Shown here piece after piece: positions 1 to 9,618 of a DNA stretch of 64,000 nucleotides (position 1 is its first letter; every line of letters begins with the position of its first letter). Source of the stretch: Microbulbifer taiwanensis (GTDB lineage Bacteria > Pseudomonadota > Gammaproteobacteria > Pseudomonadales > Cellvibrionaceae). The DNA lies in the NCBI RefSeq assembly GCF_014904815.1, contig NZ_JACZFR010000021.1:81236-145235 (forward strand), given 5' to 3'. The translations under genes were made by a program, and so were the position numbers. Under the pieces are notes generated by a model that saw only the letters and a program-made list of their open reading frames with translations, made no database searches and had not been told where the DNA came from.

Positions 1-1867
1 CGCGGTCCTGATGGCGCACGCGGAGCCCCAGGGGATCCAGGACTTCGCCATTGCTGCCGATATAGGTCAGGTCGCGGTCGGTGGACTCGCGGAAACTGTT
101 CACATCCACTTGGGTCCAGGCCGCGGAGACGAAGGGGCCCAGCTGGCACGGCAACGCCGGCACGCTGTCATAGCCGCCGCGGGCAAAAATACTGGCGGCG
201 CTGCCATCGGTATCACCCTTGATCCACTTCTCGAAACGGTTGCCCAACTCGATGCGTCTGTCGACCTCGTGGTAGTCGATCCAGCTATAGGTCGCCCCGC
301 CGTCGACAAACCAGCGTTCGTTGTCCCAGCGCCCCAGGGCGGAGAAATTCCAGTTGCGCGCTTTCAGCGACAGGCCGCTGGGATCGTAATCGCTGCCGGC
401 GTAGGAGAGGGCCAGGGCCCATTCGAAGTGGTCCGCCGCCGCGAAACTGAAGCCAAATAAGCCATCCCAGCCGTAGTCCTCCCGGTTGGGCGCCGGTCCC
501 TGGCCGAAATCGGTGTAACCCAGGGCGCCGCCAAAGAACACCGTGGTAGTCGGGTCGCGAAAGCGCTGCGCCACCAGGTGGTGGTCGACATTGGTCTGGT
601 GCAGGCGCGTATTCTGGTAACCGAGATCCGCCAGCATGCCGAAGCCAATCGGCGCATTCAGGACGGAATAATAGTAATCGCCCAGTACCTGCTGCGCGGC
701 CAGGGTCGGGTGTACACCGTCATTGAAATACAGCCGGTCGGCATCGGGCGCACTGCCGGTTTCACTGTAGACGGGGTCAGGGTTGGCACAGGCGCCCGCC
801 GCATAACAGGTGGCGGCCTGGTCGATATCGGCAAACCCGAACAGGCCTGGCTTGTCCAGCGCCAGGGCTGCCATGCCCTCGGTATCCAGTATCAGCACAT
901 TGCCAACAAAGTTCAGCTGCACGCGCAGGTCGTTGTTGAACAGCGCCGTACCGGTATTGGCCGCGCTGACCGCAGCCGCTCCCAGGTCGTTCATCAGTGG
1001 CGTATTGCCCACTCGCGGCGCATTGGAGACCACCACATAGCGGGCGCCGGCGTTGCGCAGTTCGCGCGCGGCAGTGGCGAGAAATGTCGCCGAGCGCTGC
1101 ATGCTGTCCGGTGAAATGGTGCCGGCGATGGTGCCACCGATAATGTCATTGCCGCCGCCATTCAGGTAATAGAGGGAATCCCTGGCAACGCCATTCTGCG
1201 GCAGGTAGCCCTGGCCTGTGCCAAAGGGCACACCGGTGAGGGTGATATTGTTGTTCGGGTCATCCACCAGTGCCTGCAGCGCCGCCGGATCGCCGAAGGC
1301 AGCGACCGCCTCCTGGACTTCCGCCGGTGACAGGTAGGGACTCTCGCCGGCGGCGGGATCGCAGACGCCGTCGGCGCCGCAGCGCGTCGAGTCCGGCAAT
1401 ATCGTCGTCAGCTCGTTGTGGTCGGCGACGGTGGTATTGGGGAACAGCTGGCGAAAGCGCTGCGGGCCCACCAAATCCAGCAATACATCGGCGGTGTGAT
1501 TGCCACCAACGGCCCAGTTACTGCCGTTGGCAAGCACCGAAGACGCTACCTGCTGGAACTGCTGCTGCGGCGTACCCGCCGCCGGCGCGCAGGGAATGGC
1601 GCCGCCAGAAGCAGGGCCCAGGCCGGTACAGGAGGGCACCAGCGGCGTCAGCCCCAGATCCTGTGCGGTGAAACTGATTGCCGGCTGCTTCGGCAGAACG
1701 CCGTCAGGATCGCTGCTGGTAAAAACGCCGGCGTTGCCACTGTCCGACAGGCTGTCACCGAAGACGACGATATTGCGATACAGCAGTGAGCTGCTGCCAT
1801 CGGCGAAGGCGGCGGAAGCGGTGGCGAATGCCACTGCGGCACAGACAGATTTGACGGTAAACCCCAT
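1..1867 (-). CDS. GDSL/SGNH autotransporter esterase, C-terminus cut by window edge
   Basis: Lipolytic enzyme of the EstA/EstP autotransporter type, predicted to be displayed on the outer membrane. 622 residues are visible and the frame stays open to base 1. A signal peptide precedes the GDSL block FGDSLSDSG near residue 35. The oxyanion block GGGND and the C-terminal catalytic block DGVHPT follow, so Ser, Gly, Asn and Asp/His are all present. From about residue 390 the sequence turns into alternating aromatic and polar strands typical of an autotransporter beta-barrel; its end lies outside the window. The ATG at 1867 is preferred because TGGAG sits 7 bases upstream; an in-frame ATG at 1879 lacks a ribosome site. 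It is transcribed away from the DUF2878 gene's side of the window. Confidence 0.88.
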   Translation of the reverse strand, partial: MGFTVKSVCAAVAFATASAAFADGSSSLLYRNIVVFGDSLSDSGNAGVFTSSDPDGVLPKQPAISFTAQDLGLTPLVPSCTGLGPASGGAIPCAPAAGTPQQQFQQVASSVLANGSNWAVGGNHTADVLLDLVGPQRFRQLFPNTTVADHNELTTILPDSTRCGADGVCDPAAGESPYLSPAEVQEAVAAFGDPAALQALVDDPNNNITLTGVPFGTGQGYLPQNGVARDSLYYLNGGGNDIIGGTIAGTISPDSMQRSATFLATAARELRNAGARYVVVSNAPRVGNTPLMNDLGAAAVSAANTGTALFNNDLRVQLNFVGNVLILDTEGMAALALDKPGLFGFADIDQAATCYAAGACANPDPVYSETGSAPDADRLYFNDGVHPTLAAQQVLGDYYYSVLNAPIGFGMLADLGYQNTRLHQTNVDHHLVAQRFRDPTTTVFFGGALGYTDFGQGPAPNREDYGWDGLFGFSFAAADHFEWALALSYAGSDYDPSGLSLKARNWNFSALGRWDNERWFVDGGATYSWIDYHEVDRRIELGNRFEKWIKGDTDGSAASIFARGGYDSVPALPCQLGPFVSAAWTQVDVNSFRESTDRDLTYIGSNGEVLDPLGLRVRHQDR

Positions 1868-1951
1868 TGCGCACTCCATTGCGGTATTGGCCAGGTCGGG
1901 ATGGGGCAAGTATAGACACGCCTTTTGATAGGAAAGCTCAAGGGAGCGCTA

Positions 1952-2503
1952 TCACTCGATGCGGTGAGGCTGGTGGTCGAAGCCTATCGGACAGACTTCC
2001 AGCGACTCGCTGCCGCCATCCAGCTGATCGATAAAGGGAATCACCACACCGCTGATCACTGCGGCCAGGGGCGCCCAACTCACAGACAGAATCAGCATCG
2101 ACTCCCAGGGTGTCCTGCCCCAGTCCGCCGGACCGAAATACACGCTGTTGGTGTAGACAATCGGCGCCAGTACCAGGCCGGCGGCAAATGCCAACAGTGG
2201 CCGCCCGACCAATACAGAGAGGCTGTAGCGCAAGGTGGTGGCGAGCATGGCCCACATGCAGATAACCCAGGCCGGCGGCAGGTTGGAGCCGTAATCCAGT
2301 ACACCGGACGCCATATAGACCCACTCCATGGCGAAGCCGGCGAAAATAAAGAACAGCACCACGAATATATCCCGCTGGTCGCGCCAAAGGGCAAAGTGGG
2401 ACACAAGGATTACAAAGAGCGCGACCAGTGCCATGGCGTTGCCGCCGAGAATGGCGATCCACCAGCCGCAGAAGTACATCGAGAAATTGAGTACCAGTTT
2501 CAT
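1952..2503 (-). CDS. DUF2878 family inner-membrane protein
   Basis: This 183-residue protein is almost entirely hydrophobic, with about five to six membrane segments, and resembles the DUF2878 family. That family is widespread in Gammaproteobacteria, and its members often lie near photolyase and lipid-modification genes; function is unknown. Trp/Tyr-rich loops and the segment PPAWVICMWAMLATTLRYS fit the family. It lies 88 bases downstream of phrB on the same strand, so co-transcription with ybgA-phrB is plausible. The family call is from memory of its sequence character, not from a search. Confidence 0.7.
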   Translation of the reverse strand: MKLVLNFSMYFCGWWIAILGGNAMALVALFVILVSHFALWRDQRDIFVVLFFIFAGFAMEWVYMASGVLDYGSNLPPAWVICMWAMLATTLRYSLSVLVGRPLLAFAAGLVLAPIVYTNSVYFGPADWGRTPWESMLILSVSWAPLAAVISGVVIPFIDQLDGGSESLEVCPIGFDHQPHRIE

Positions 2504-2591
2504 GAATCCCGCTCGCTTTATTCTGCCGGGAAAAACCTGTCCCTGAATTCCCCCAAAATATAGACCAGCCCAGTACCGCGAGAAGTGTGAC

Positions 2592-4055
2592 CTACTTCAA
2601 ACCGGAGAAAACGGCGATCGCGTGCTTGCGGCTTTGCGCCACATCACAGATTGGCAAAGGATAGCCCGCCAGTTGCGGCGGGCAGTGAATGGCATCCCTG
2701 TCGAGATGACGTAGCTCCGGCACAAATTGGCGGATGAATTCGCCATCCCTGTCGAACCTTTTCGACTGGCTGTAGGGATTGAACACACGGAAATAGGGCA
2801 CAGCATCGGTGCCGGTGGAGGCCGCCCACTGCCAACCGCCGTTGTTGGCGGCGAGGTCCGCATCCAGCAGGTGTCGCATAAAGTAGCGCTCGCCCCAACG
2901 CCAGTCGATCAACAGGTTCTTGGTCAGGAAGGAGGCCACCACCATGCGCAGGCGATTGTGCATCCAGCCACAGGTATTCAGCTGGCGCATCGCCGCATCC
3001 ACTATCGGTACTCCGGTCTGGCCCGCGTACCACTGCCGGAACCTGTCGCGGTCGCTGGACCAGGGCACCCGGTCGGTCTCCGGCTTGAACGGTTTGTGCA
3101 TGCTGAGCCGCGGGAAGGCAGCGATCAGGTGCGTGTAAAATTCGCGCCACAGCAGCTCACCCAACCAGCAACTGACCCCGTCGTTGCCGCCCACCCAGTG
3201 TCCACTGCTTCGCGCCAGCGCCATCTGCACACACTGGCGAACAGAGACGGCACCGCAATTCAGGTAAGGGGAAAGGTGTGAAGTGGCGTCCAGCCCTGGA
3301 AAATCGCGCTGGTCCGCATAGTTTTCGATTTCTCCGCGGAAGGCGCGCAGGCGACGCGCCCCGGCTTTTTCTCCCGGCGTCCAGCCGTACAGCCTGCCAG
3401 CCCCGTCCGGCAATAATCCGTATCCCTGCAGGCGTTCGGGAATTGTCCGCACCAGATTGTTCCCGCCCTGCACCTGAATCCACTTTGGCCAATCTGCCTC
3501 GTCGTTCATTTTCCGCGGTAGCGGCAGTGGCGCAAAGTCGTCGCCACCGCAGCGGGCGATAAACGCGCGCTTGAACGGGGTGAACACCTTGTAGGCTTCC
3601 CCGCCGGCAGTCTTGAGTGCCCCCGGCGGCAACAGGGTGCGGTCGGTGCTGTATTCCACCGGCACTCGCAACCCTTTCAACGCGGCGCGTACGGCGGCGT
3701 CGCGATGCCGCTCATTGAGGGGATATTCGGCGTTGGCAAAGAGCGCATCGATTTCCAGCTTCCCGGCTATCTGCACCAGCGCCCGCGGCACCTGCGCAAA
3801 TGTCTGCAGTTCGAGGAAATAGAGCGGAATATTGTGCGCTGCCAGGCTCTGCTGCAGTTCGCGCAGACAGGCGAGGCGAAAGGCGACTACCGGCTCACCG
3901 TCGTCGTGACTTTGCCAGGTCTGGGGGCAGGTGATATAGATTGCCGCCAGTGCACCGCAGCTTTTCGCCGCGCGGTAGAGTGCCGTGTTGTCGCGCAGGC
4001 GCAGGTCGTTGCGCAACCAGACCAGGCCGCGACGGAAAGGGTGGGTGCGACTCAC
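2592..4055 (-). CDS. phrB: Deoxyribodipyrimidine (CPD) photolyase
   Basis: Blue-light flavoenzyme that splits UV-induced cyclobutane pyrimidine dimers in DNA. The 487-residue length is normal for class I photolyases. The N-terminal antenna-binding Rossmann domain begins LVWLRNDLRLRDN. The C-terminal FAD domain shows the family signatures TSHLSPYLNCGAVS, WGERYFMRHLLDAD, NNGGWQWAASTGTDA and FRVFNPYSQSKRFD. It follows ybgA by 62 bases on the same strand, the ybgA-phr arrangement known from E. coli. A member of the cryptochrome branch cannot be fully excluded, but the C-terminal signature favours photolyase. Confidence 0.95.
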   Translation of the reverse strand: MSRTHPFRRGLVWLRNDLRLRDNTALYRAAKSCGALAAIYITCPQTWQSHDDGEPVVAFRLACLRELQQSLAAHNIPLYFLELQTFAQVPRALVQIAGKLEIDALFANAEYPLNERHRDAAVRAALKGLRVPVEYSTDRTLLPPGALKTAGGEAYKVFTPFKRAFIARCGGDDFAPLPLPRKMNDEADWPKWIQVQGGNNLVRTIPERLQGYGLLPDGAGRLYGWTPGEKAGARRLRAFRGEIENYADQRDFPGLDATSHLSPYLNCGAVSVRQCVQMALARSSGHWVGGNDGVSCWLGELLWREFYTHLIAAFPRLSMHKPFKPETDRVPWSSDRDRFRQWYAGQTGVPIVDAAMRQLNTCGWMHNRLRMVVASFLTKNLLIDWRWGERYFMRHLLDADLAANNGGWQWAASTGTDAVPYFRVFNPYSQSKRFDRDGEFIRQFVPELRHLDRDAIHCPPQLAGYPLPICDVAQSRKHAIAVFSGLK

Positions 4056-4117
4056 TGTAAAGGCTCCCGCCGTTGCAGCAAGATCCGGCTCGTCGACTTC
4101 GGCTTATCCACGCTTCC

Positions 4118-5080
4118 TCAACGAAAATCACACAGGCCCAGCTCTGCCGGTTCGGCAGCGAGCAGCACCTGGCTGTGGATAAACGGGTTCGGGCTGCGGG
4201 GCAGATAGTGACGCAACATGGTCAGCACGGCGGACAATGGCTTCAATCCGCGCTGGAAATCTGCAATCAACTGAGTCAGCTCCGCCCTCTCCTCTTTATT
4301 CAGGAACTCATTCAGGTGCCCCTGGCTATGCATCAGGGCGTTGGTCCTGTCCTCCCGGCTCGCGGTATGGGCGAGAATCTCCATGATTCTGCCCCGCACC
4401 TCACAGGCGAACTGTTGCGGCTCGCACTGGCCGGCGTCCGCGAGCAGCCGTCCCAAATCGCGGGTCAGGGGCTGGCTGTGGGCAAGCAGCAGGTACTTGT
4501 AGGCGGTGTAAAACTCGATGACCCGCGCCGGGCGAGGATCGGGATCCACATAGCGATACCAGGCGTCGTAGGCGAAGACACGGGTGAGGAAATTTTCGCG
4601 AATATCACTGGCATTCAGCCGCCCCACCTCTTCGATGGGAAGGTGTGGAAAATGCTCGCGCAGGCGGGCGGCAAACAGGCCGGCTCCGTGAGCCAGAGGC
4701 ATCGAGCCGTCCGCCTTGTAGTGGGGCACTGTGCGCACCCCGCAGCTGGGCGACTTCTGCATCAGGATAAAACCGCGCAACTGCGCCGCTTTCGGCACCA
4801 GCCTGTCCGCGTAGCCCTCGAGGGCCTCGGTCACATCAATACCCGGATCGTCGCGCCCCACGGCGCGCAGCCGGTCGCTGGCGACCAGGCGAATTGGCGG
4901 TCGCGGCACGCCGAGTCCTATGGCGACTTCGGGGCAGAAGGGCTGTAACTCCAGACATTGACTGAGCAGTTGGGTGCAGACTTTGCTCAGTTTATGTCCA
5001 CCGTCATAGCGCACCGGGTCACCCAGGGCGCACTGGCTGATTCCAACAGGGATTTTCTCTGTCAGCAGTTGGATATGCAT
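4118..5080 (-). CDS. ybgA: YbgA-like protein (DUF523 + DUF1722)
   Basis: Two-domain protein of about 320 residues. The N-terminal DUF523 part carries conserved Cys motifs (GISQCALGDPVRYDGGHK, QPFCPEVAIGLGVPR, LMQKSPSCGV). The C-terminal DUF1722 part (about residues 190-305) contains YKYLLLAHS and NALMHSQGHLN. The role is uncertain; the gene neighbours phr in many Proteobacteria. The ATG at 5080 is chosen because conserved sequence begins right after it, although the frame is open to 5170. No strong ribosome site is visible. The 5' end lies 164 bases from the divergent ydiJ start, so the two share a promoter region. Confidence 0.85.
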   Translation of the reverse strand: MHIQLLTEKIPVGISQCALGDPVRYDGGHKLSKVCTQLLSQCLELQPFCPEVAIGLGVPRPPIRLVASDRLRAVGRDDPGIDVTEALEGYADRLVPKAAQLRGFILMQKSPSCGVRTVPHYKADGSMPLAHGAGLFAARLREHFPHLPIEEVGRLNASDIRENFLTRVFAYDAWYRYVDPDPRPARVIEFYTAYKYLLLAHSQPLTRDLGRLLADAGQCEPQQFACEVRGRIMEILAHTASREDRTNALMHSQGHLNEFLNKEERAELTQLIADFQRGLKPLSAVLTMLRHYLPRSPNPFIHSQVLLAAEPAELGLCDFR

Positions 5081-5244
5081 TTCTGTGTTAAAAGTCGGGC
5101 CTGGTGCACAATGTTTATAGCCTGCCGCCATATACGGGACAAGGTTTGACAGCGAGATGGTCCGGCCCACTGCACTTGCGGCTTGCGCAAACAGGTGCCA
5201 CGGCTACAATGCCAGACCCTCCCGAGAGCGATGGATTTAGCCCC

Positions 5245-8200
5245 ATGATTCCAGCACTGCGCGAAGTCGACGAGGTACAGGCGCTCTACCTGCAGTTTCT
5301 ACAGGCTCTGGCGGACGCCGGATTTCGCGGCGATTTGAGCCCCAGCTACGCCAGCCGCACCGTGCTGGCCACGGACAACTCCATCTACCAGGTACTGCCC
5401 CAGGCGGTGGTCTACCCGCGAGACACCCGCGACCTGCAGCTTCTGGCCGAACTGGCGGAGCGCGAGGACTTCCATCGGGTAGCGCTCTCCCCCCGCGGCG
5501 GCGGTACCGGTACCAACGGCCAGTCCCTGACCGACGGCCTGGTGGTGGATATCTCCCGCCATATGAACCGCATCCTCGAAATCAATGCCGGGGAGCGCTG
5601 GGTGCGGGTGCAGGCGGGGGTGGTCAAGGACCAGCTGAACGCGGCCCTGAAACCTCATGGCCTCTTCTTCGCGCCGGAGCTGTCCACCAGCAACCGCGCC
5701 ACCATCGGCGGCATGATCAACACCGACGCCTCCGGCCAGGGTTCCTGTGTCTACGGCAAGACCCGCGACCATGTGCTGCAACTGTCGACAGTGCTGCTGG
5801 GCGGCGAGCTGTGGCAATCCGCACCAGTCGATAATGAACAGCTGCAGGAAATCAGCGGGCGCGACGACCGCGCCGGCAGGGTACACCGGGTCTGCGACGA
5901 GATAGCGCGCGACAAAGCGACGCTGATCGAGCAGAGATTCCCCAAGCTGAACCGCTGCCTGACCGGCTACGACCTGGCCCACCTGCGCCGGGGCGAGCAA
6001 TTCAACCTGAACAGCGTGCTCTGCGGCTCCGAGGGCACCCTCGGCTTTATCGCCGAGGCCAAACTGAACCTGCTGCCGATCCCGAAGTGCGCGGCGCTGG
6101 TCAACCTGAAATACGACCACTTCCAGGATGCCCTGCGCGACGCCGCGGACCTGATGCGCGGCGGCCCCATGTCTATCGAGACGGTGGACAGCCGGGTATT
6201 GCAGCTGGCGATGGAAGATATCGTCTGGCACAGCGTCAGCGAGTTTTTCCCCGATGACGATCGCCCGGTCAAGGGCATCAACCTGGCGGAATTCACCGCC
6301 GATTCGGACGCGGAGCTGGATGAGGCACTGCAGAAATTTACCGCGCATATCGACGCCCTGACAGGCCAAGCCGGTAAGAGCTTCGGCTACACCATCGCCC
6401 GCGGCCACGCCGAGGTGAACCGTATCTGGGGTATGCGCAAGCGCGCCGTGGGCCTGCTCGGCAATGTGCAGGGGGAGAAGCGCCCCATCCCGTTTGTCGA
6501 GGACACGGCGGTGCCGCCGGAAAACCTGGCGGACTTTATCGCCGAGTTCCGCGCGGTGCTCGATGACGCCGGCCTCAGCTACGGCATGTTCGGCCATGTG
6601 GACGCCGGCGTACTGCACGTGCGCCCGGCCATCGATATGAAGGATCCCGAACAGGCGGCGCAAATACGCCCCATTACCGACAAGGTGGTGGCGCTGACGC
6701 AGAAATACAAAGGCCTGCTGTGGGGCGAGCACGGCAAGGGCGTGCGCTCGGAATACGCACCGGAATTCTTCGGCGAACTCTACCCGGAGCTGCAGAAGAT
6801 CAAGGCCGCCTTCGACCCGCGCAACCAGCTGAACCCGGGCAAGATCGCCACGCCCAGCCGCGCCTCCACCCTGCTGAAGATCGACGAGGTCGGCACCCGC
6901 GGCGACCTGGACCGGCAGATTCCGGTGCAGGTCTGGGACGGCTATGAGGAGGGGGTCCACTGCAATGGCAACGGCGCCTGCTTCAACTGGAATCCGGACG
7001 ACGCCATGTGCCCGTCCTACAAGGCCACCCGCGAGCGCATCCACTCCCCCAAGGGGCGCGCCTCGCTGATGCGCGAGTGGCTGCGGCTGTTGAGCCAGCG
7101 CAATGTGGACGCGGTGGAGACAGCACGCAAGGTGCGCGAGCAGTCCTTCTTTGTCGGCCTGCCACGGCGCATCGTCAACTCACTGGCCAAGGCCCGCGGT
7201 GAATATGATTTCAACCATGAAGTGAATGAAGCCATGCAGGGCTGCCTCGGCTGCAAGTCCTGCGTGGGCCAGTGCCCGGTCAAGGTCGATGTGCCGGAAT
7301 TCCGCAGCAAGTTTCTCGAGCTCTACTACAGCCGCTACCTGCGTCCACTGAAGGACTATTTCGTCGGCAGCCTCGAGTTCGTCATGCCGCATCTGGCCAG
7401 GCTGCCGCAGCTGTACAACTTGCCCCTGGGCCTGAAGCCGGTGCGCTGGTTGCTGGAACGCGGCCTGGGGCTGGCGGACAGCCCGCTGCTGGCCCGGAAA
7501 ACGCTGCGCGCGACCATGGAAGAGCTGGGCGTGCCCTACGCCAGCCCCGCCTGCCTGGCGGCCCTGGGACCGGAACAGCGCAACCGCGCGGTGATCATAG
7601 TGCAGGACGCCTTCACCAGCTATTTCGACGCCGGCGTGGTCGGCGACACCCTGCGCCTGCTGAAGCAGCTGGACTTTGTCCCGCTGGTGGCGCCCTTCAG
7701 GGCCAACGGCAAGCCGCTGCATGTGCACGGCTTCCTGCGCCAGTTCCGGCGCGTGGCCCAGGGCAACAGCGACATGCTGAACGAGCTGGCCGCCAGCGGC
7801 GTGCCGCTGGTGGGAGTGGACCCTTCCATGACCCTGACCTACCGCGCCGAATACCGGAAACTGCTCGGCGAAGGCGCGCCCAGGGTACAGCTGCTGCAGG
7901 AGTGGCTGGCCGGGCAACTGGAGCAGCTGCAACAGCAGCGCCCGCGCCTGAACCCCGCCCGCTTCCAGCTGTTGCCCCACTGCAGCGAGCAGACCAACGC
8001 CACCGCGTCCCTGCGCGACTGGCAGAGCATCTTCGAGGCCCTGGGCCTGGAGCTGCACACCGAGAGCCTCGGCTGCTGCGGCATGGCCGGTACCTACGGC
8101 CACGAAACCGCGCACAAAGAGACGTCCCGCACCATCTTCCAGCAATCCTGGGCACCGCACCTCTCTCGAAACAGTGGCCGGGATAAAGCCGACGGAGACG

Positions 8201-8313
8201 GCAATCTGCTGGCCAGCGGCTACTCCTGCCGCTGTCAGACAAAACGCTTTGCAGGTGTGACTCTGCGCCATCCATTGCAGGGAGTGCTGGCGCAACTGCG
8301 GGTTGAGGGGTGA
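5245..8313 (+). CDS. ydiJ: YdiJ-type FAD/4Fe-4S D-2-hydroxyacid (D-2-hydroxyglutarate) dehydrogenase
   Basis: Large flavo-iron-sulfur oxidase that probably oxidises D-2-hydroxyglutarate or a related D-2-hydroxyacid; E. coli and Haemophilus YdiJ are assigned to this reaction. The 1022 residues match E. coli YdiJ closely along the whole length. The FAD-binding part contains TPRGGGTGTNGQ-like SPRGGGTGTNGQ. The FAD-oxidase C-terminal part contains YGMFGHVDAGVLHVRP and WGEHGKG. A 4Fe-4S motif has Cys667, 670, 673 and 677. A further Cys cluster is at 573, 579 and 589, and a CCG-type motif is at 944-945. The ATG at 5245 is selected by alignment to YdiJ; the frame is open to 5104 and no strong ribosome site decides between starts. 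Confidence 0.93.
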   Translation: MIPALREVDEVQALYLQFLQALADAGFRGDLSPSYASRTVLATDNSIYQVLPQAVVYPRDTRDLQLLAELAEREDFHRVALSPRGGGTGTNGQSLTDGLVVDISRHMNRILEINAGERWVRVQAGVVKDQLNAALKPHGLFFAPELSTSNRATIGGMINTDASGQGSCVYGKTRDHVLQLSTVLLGGELWQSAPVDNEQLQEISGRDDRAGRVHRVCDEIARDKATLIEQRFPKLNRCLTGYDLAHLRRGEQFNLNSVLCGSEGTLGFIAEAKLNLLPIPKCAALVNLKYDHFQDALRDAADLMRGGPMSIETVDSRVLQLAMEDIVWHSVSEFFPDDDRPVKGINLAEFTADSDAELDEALQKFTAHIDALTGQAGKSFGYTIARGHAEVNRIWGMRKRAVGLLGNVQGEKRPIPFVEDTAVPPENLADFIAEFRAVLDDAGLSYGMFGHVDAGVLHVRPAIDMKDPEQAAQIRPITDKVVALTQKYKGLLWGEHGKGVRSEYAPEFFGELYPELQKIKAAFDPRNQLNPGKIATPSRASTLLKIDEVGTRGDLDRQIPVQVWDGYEEGVHCNGNGACFNWNPDDAMCPSYKATRERIHSPKGRASLMREWLRLLSQRNVDAVETARKVREQSFFVGLPRRIVNSLAKARGEYDFNHEVNEAMQGCLGCKSCVGQCPVKVDVPEFRSKFLELYYSRYLRPLKDYFVGSLEFVMPHLARLPQLYNLPLGLKPVRWLLERGLGLADSPLLARKTLRATMEELGVPYASPACLAALGPEQRNRAVIIVQDAFTSYFDAGVVGDTLRLLKQLDFVPLVAPFRANGKPLHVHGFLRQFRRVAQGNSDMLNELAASGVPLVGVDPSMTLTYRAEYRKLLGEGAPRVQLLQEWLAGQLEQLQQQRPRLNPARFQLLPHCSEQTNATASLRDWQSIFEALGLELHTESLGCCGMAGTYGHETAHKETSRTIFQQSWAPHLSRNSGRDKADGDGNLLASGYSCRCQTKRFAGVTLRHPLQGVLAQLRVEG

Positions 8314-8335
8314 TACTGGGAGTTACCGGGACTTC

Positions 8336-8389
8336 GTAGGGTGCGCCGTGCGCACCATTGCGACCAACGGTGCGCACGGCGCACCCTAC
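8336..8389. repeat. REP-type palindrome, copy 1
   Basis: Perfect 21-base inverted arms at 8336-8356 and 8369-8389 (GTAGGGTGCGCCGTGCGCAC and its complement) enclose a 12-base loop. The same arm sequence recurs at 34797-34876 and 54735-54804. It lies 22 bases after the ydiJ stop and ahead of the next gene, as expected for an intergenic REP element. It could also work as a stem-loop at the ydiJ mRNA end. Confidence 0.85.
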
Positions 8390-8409
8390 CTTAACCACAG
8401 GAAGGGCCG

Positions 8410-9087
8410 ATGTACCAAAGCCTGACCAGACTGCTGCTTCTTACCACGCTGATTGCGCCGGGCCCCGCTTTCGCCGAGCCGGCGCCGCAACAGCTGGTCA
8501 CCGAGGCCGAGGAGCGCGCCCTCGCAGGCGATTTCGACGCCGCACTGCCCCTCTACGAGAAAGCCATTTCCGCCCTGGCGCCCAAACCCGGGCAGCAGCA
8601 GGCCCTGCGCTATCGCTATGGCATGGTGTTGAACGCCCTCGGCGCGCGGGCGCGGCCGGAGCTCTACCCGCTGGCGCGGGCCCAGTTCGAATCGGTGCTG
8701 GACTACCTGGACGGCGGCGCCTCCCTCGAACATTCGGCCGCGCGGGTGCGCTCGGCGCTGGCGCACACCTACCACCAGCAGTCCGCCAGCGAAGAGGACC
8801 CGGTCCAGAAGGCCCACTTGCTGCGCACCGCCTACCTGCTCTACAGCGGCGCAGCCCGCGACCTGGCCCGACAGCGCGAGTGGCACAACCTGGCCATCAC
8901 CTATTTCAACCTCGGTCAGGTGTGCGAATGGCAGGGCAATCTGGAGGAAGCCATCGACTGGGTGGAGAAGGCCGTCGAGCTGGATGCCCGCCACGGCTTT
9001 GCCGACCTCGAAGAGGACCGCGACTATCTGCTGGGGCTGCGCCGCCAGGTCAATCCCCCCGCCCGGGCCAGCACCACATCCCTCTGA
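8410..9087 (+). CDS. Exported TPR protein
   Basis: A 225-residue protein with a signal peptide (hydrophobic core LLLLTTLIAPGPAFA, cleavage likely after AFA). At least two tetratricopeptide-type helix pairs follow: EERALAGDFDAALPLYEKAI near residue 36, and YFNLGQVCEWQGNLEEAIDW near residue 170. It is probably a periplasmic scaffold with no enzymatic motif. A strong ribosome site (AGGAAGG) sits before the ATG. It follows the REP palindrome and has no obvious operon partner. The specific role is unknown. Confidence 0.8.
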   Translation: MYQSLTRLLLLTTLIAPGPAFAEPAPQQLVTEAEERALAGDFDAALPLYEKAISALAPKPGQQQALRYRYGMVLNALGARARPELYPLARAQFESVLDYLDGGASLEHSAARVRSALAHTYHQQSASEEDPVQKAHLLRTAYLLYSGAARDLARQREWHNLAITYFNLGQVCEWQGNLEEAIDWVEKAVELDARHGFADLEEDRDYLLGLRRQVNPPARASTTSL

Positions 9088-9470
9088 CCCGGATATCCGT
9101 CCTACTGACACAGGATATCCACTCTCCCGGGATGCGATATCTCCCCCATAAGCGCCATTTCACGCCGAAACCCACTTTTCGGACCATCGGTCACAAATAA
9201 TTGAAGAGAAACTTTTTACTTTCCTGTCCCGGGTTAGGAGCAGTTTCCCGGATAGGAATTGCATCACCATTAGAATGACATCGCTGTCACCCAGTACCTG
9301 AGCAAAGAAATCAATTACTCAGTGTTCCCGGCGGCCCCCGTGCACCCGTTTGCAAAAATTCCAATTGCAGGCACTTCATTCCATTTGCAAGCAGATCTTT
9401 GGCACAGGTGGCTAGGCACAGAAGAAAACCAGCCAATGCGTACGGCTTCCTATCGATTGAGCAGAAAAAG

Positions 9471-9498
9471 TTGATCAGGGTTCACCGGCCTGTAATAT
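9471..9498 (+). promoter_or_regulatory. Possible promoter for the 3D-domain gene
   Basis: TTGATC (9471-9476) and TAATAT (9493-9498) are separated by 16 bases; each matches four of six consensus positions for sigma70 boxes. The putative start would fall at the dyad 9506-9526, about 115 bases before the coding start. The boxes are weak and this is inference. Confidence 0.35.
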
Positions 9499-9505
9499 AG
9501 CGACC

Positions 9506-9526
9506 ACTGATTAAATATTAATCAGT
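9506..9526. promoter_or_regulatory. Operator-like perfect dyad
   Basis: ACTGATTAA-ATA-TTAATCAGT is a perfect inverted repeat with 9-base arms and a 3-base centre. It lies immediately downstream of the possible -10 box. AT-rich symmetric dyads of this size are typical dimeric repressor sites, but the regulator is unknown and no T-tract suggests a terminator. Confidence 0.45.
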
Positions 9527-9618
9527 TATTCCCGAAGGCACTTACTGCAAGCACTTTTGGGAAATTTCACAAGCAACCCTTTGGCTTGTGACCCATTGAA
9601 TCCTGGAGGTATCGGGAC

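Larger units (their letters stand above)
9088..9618. other. 531-base intergenic region upstream of the 3D-domain gene
   Basis: No convincing gene is present. The stretch is more AT-rich than its surroundings and carries a possible sigma70-like promoter and a dyad close to its right end, both annotated separately. The rest shows no hairpin terminator or repeat that I can support. Confidence 0.6.
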
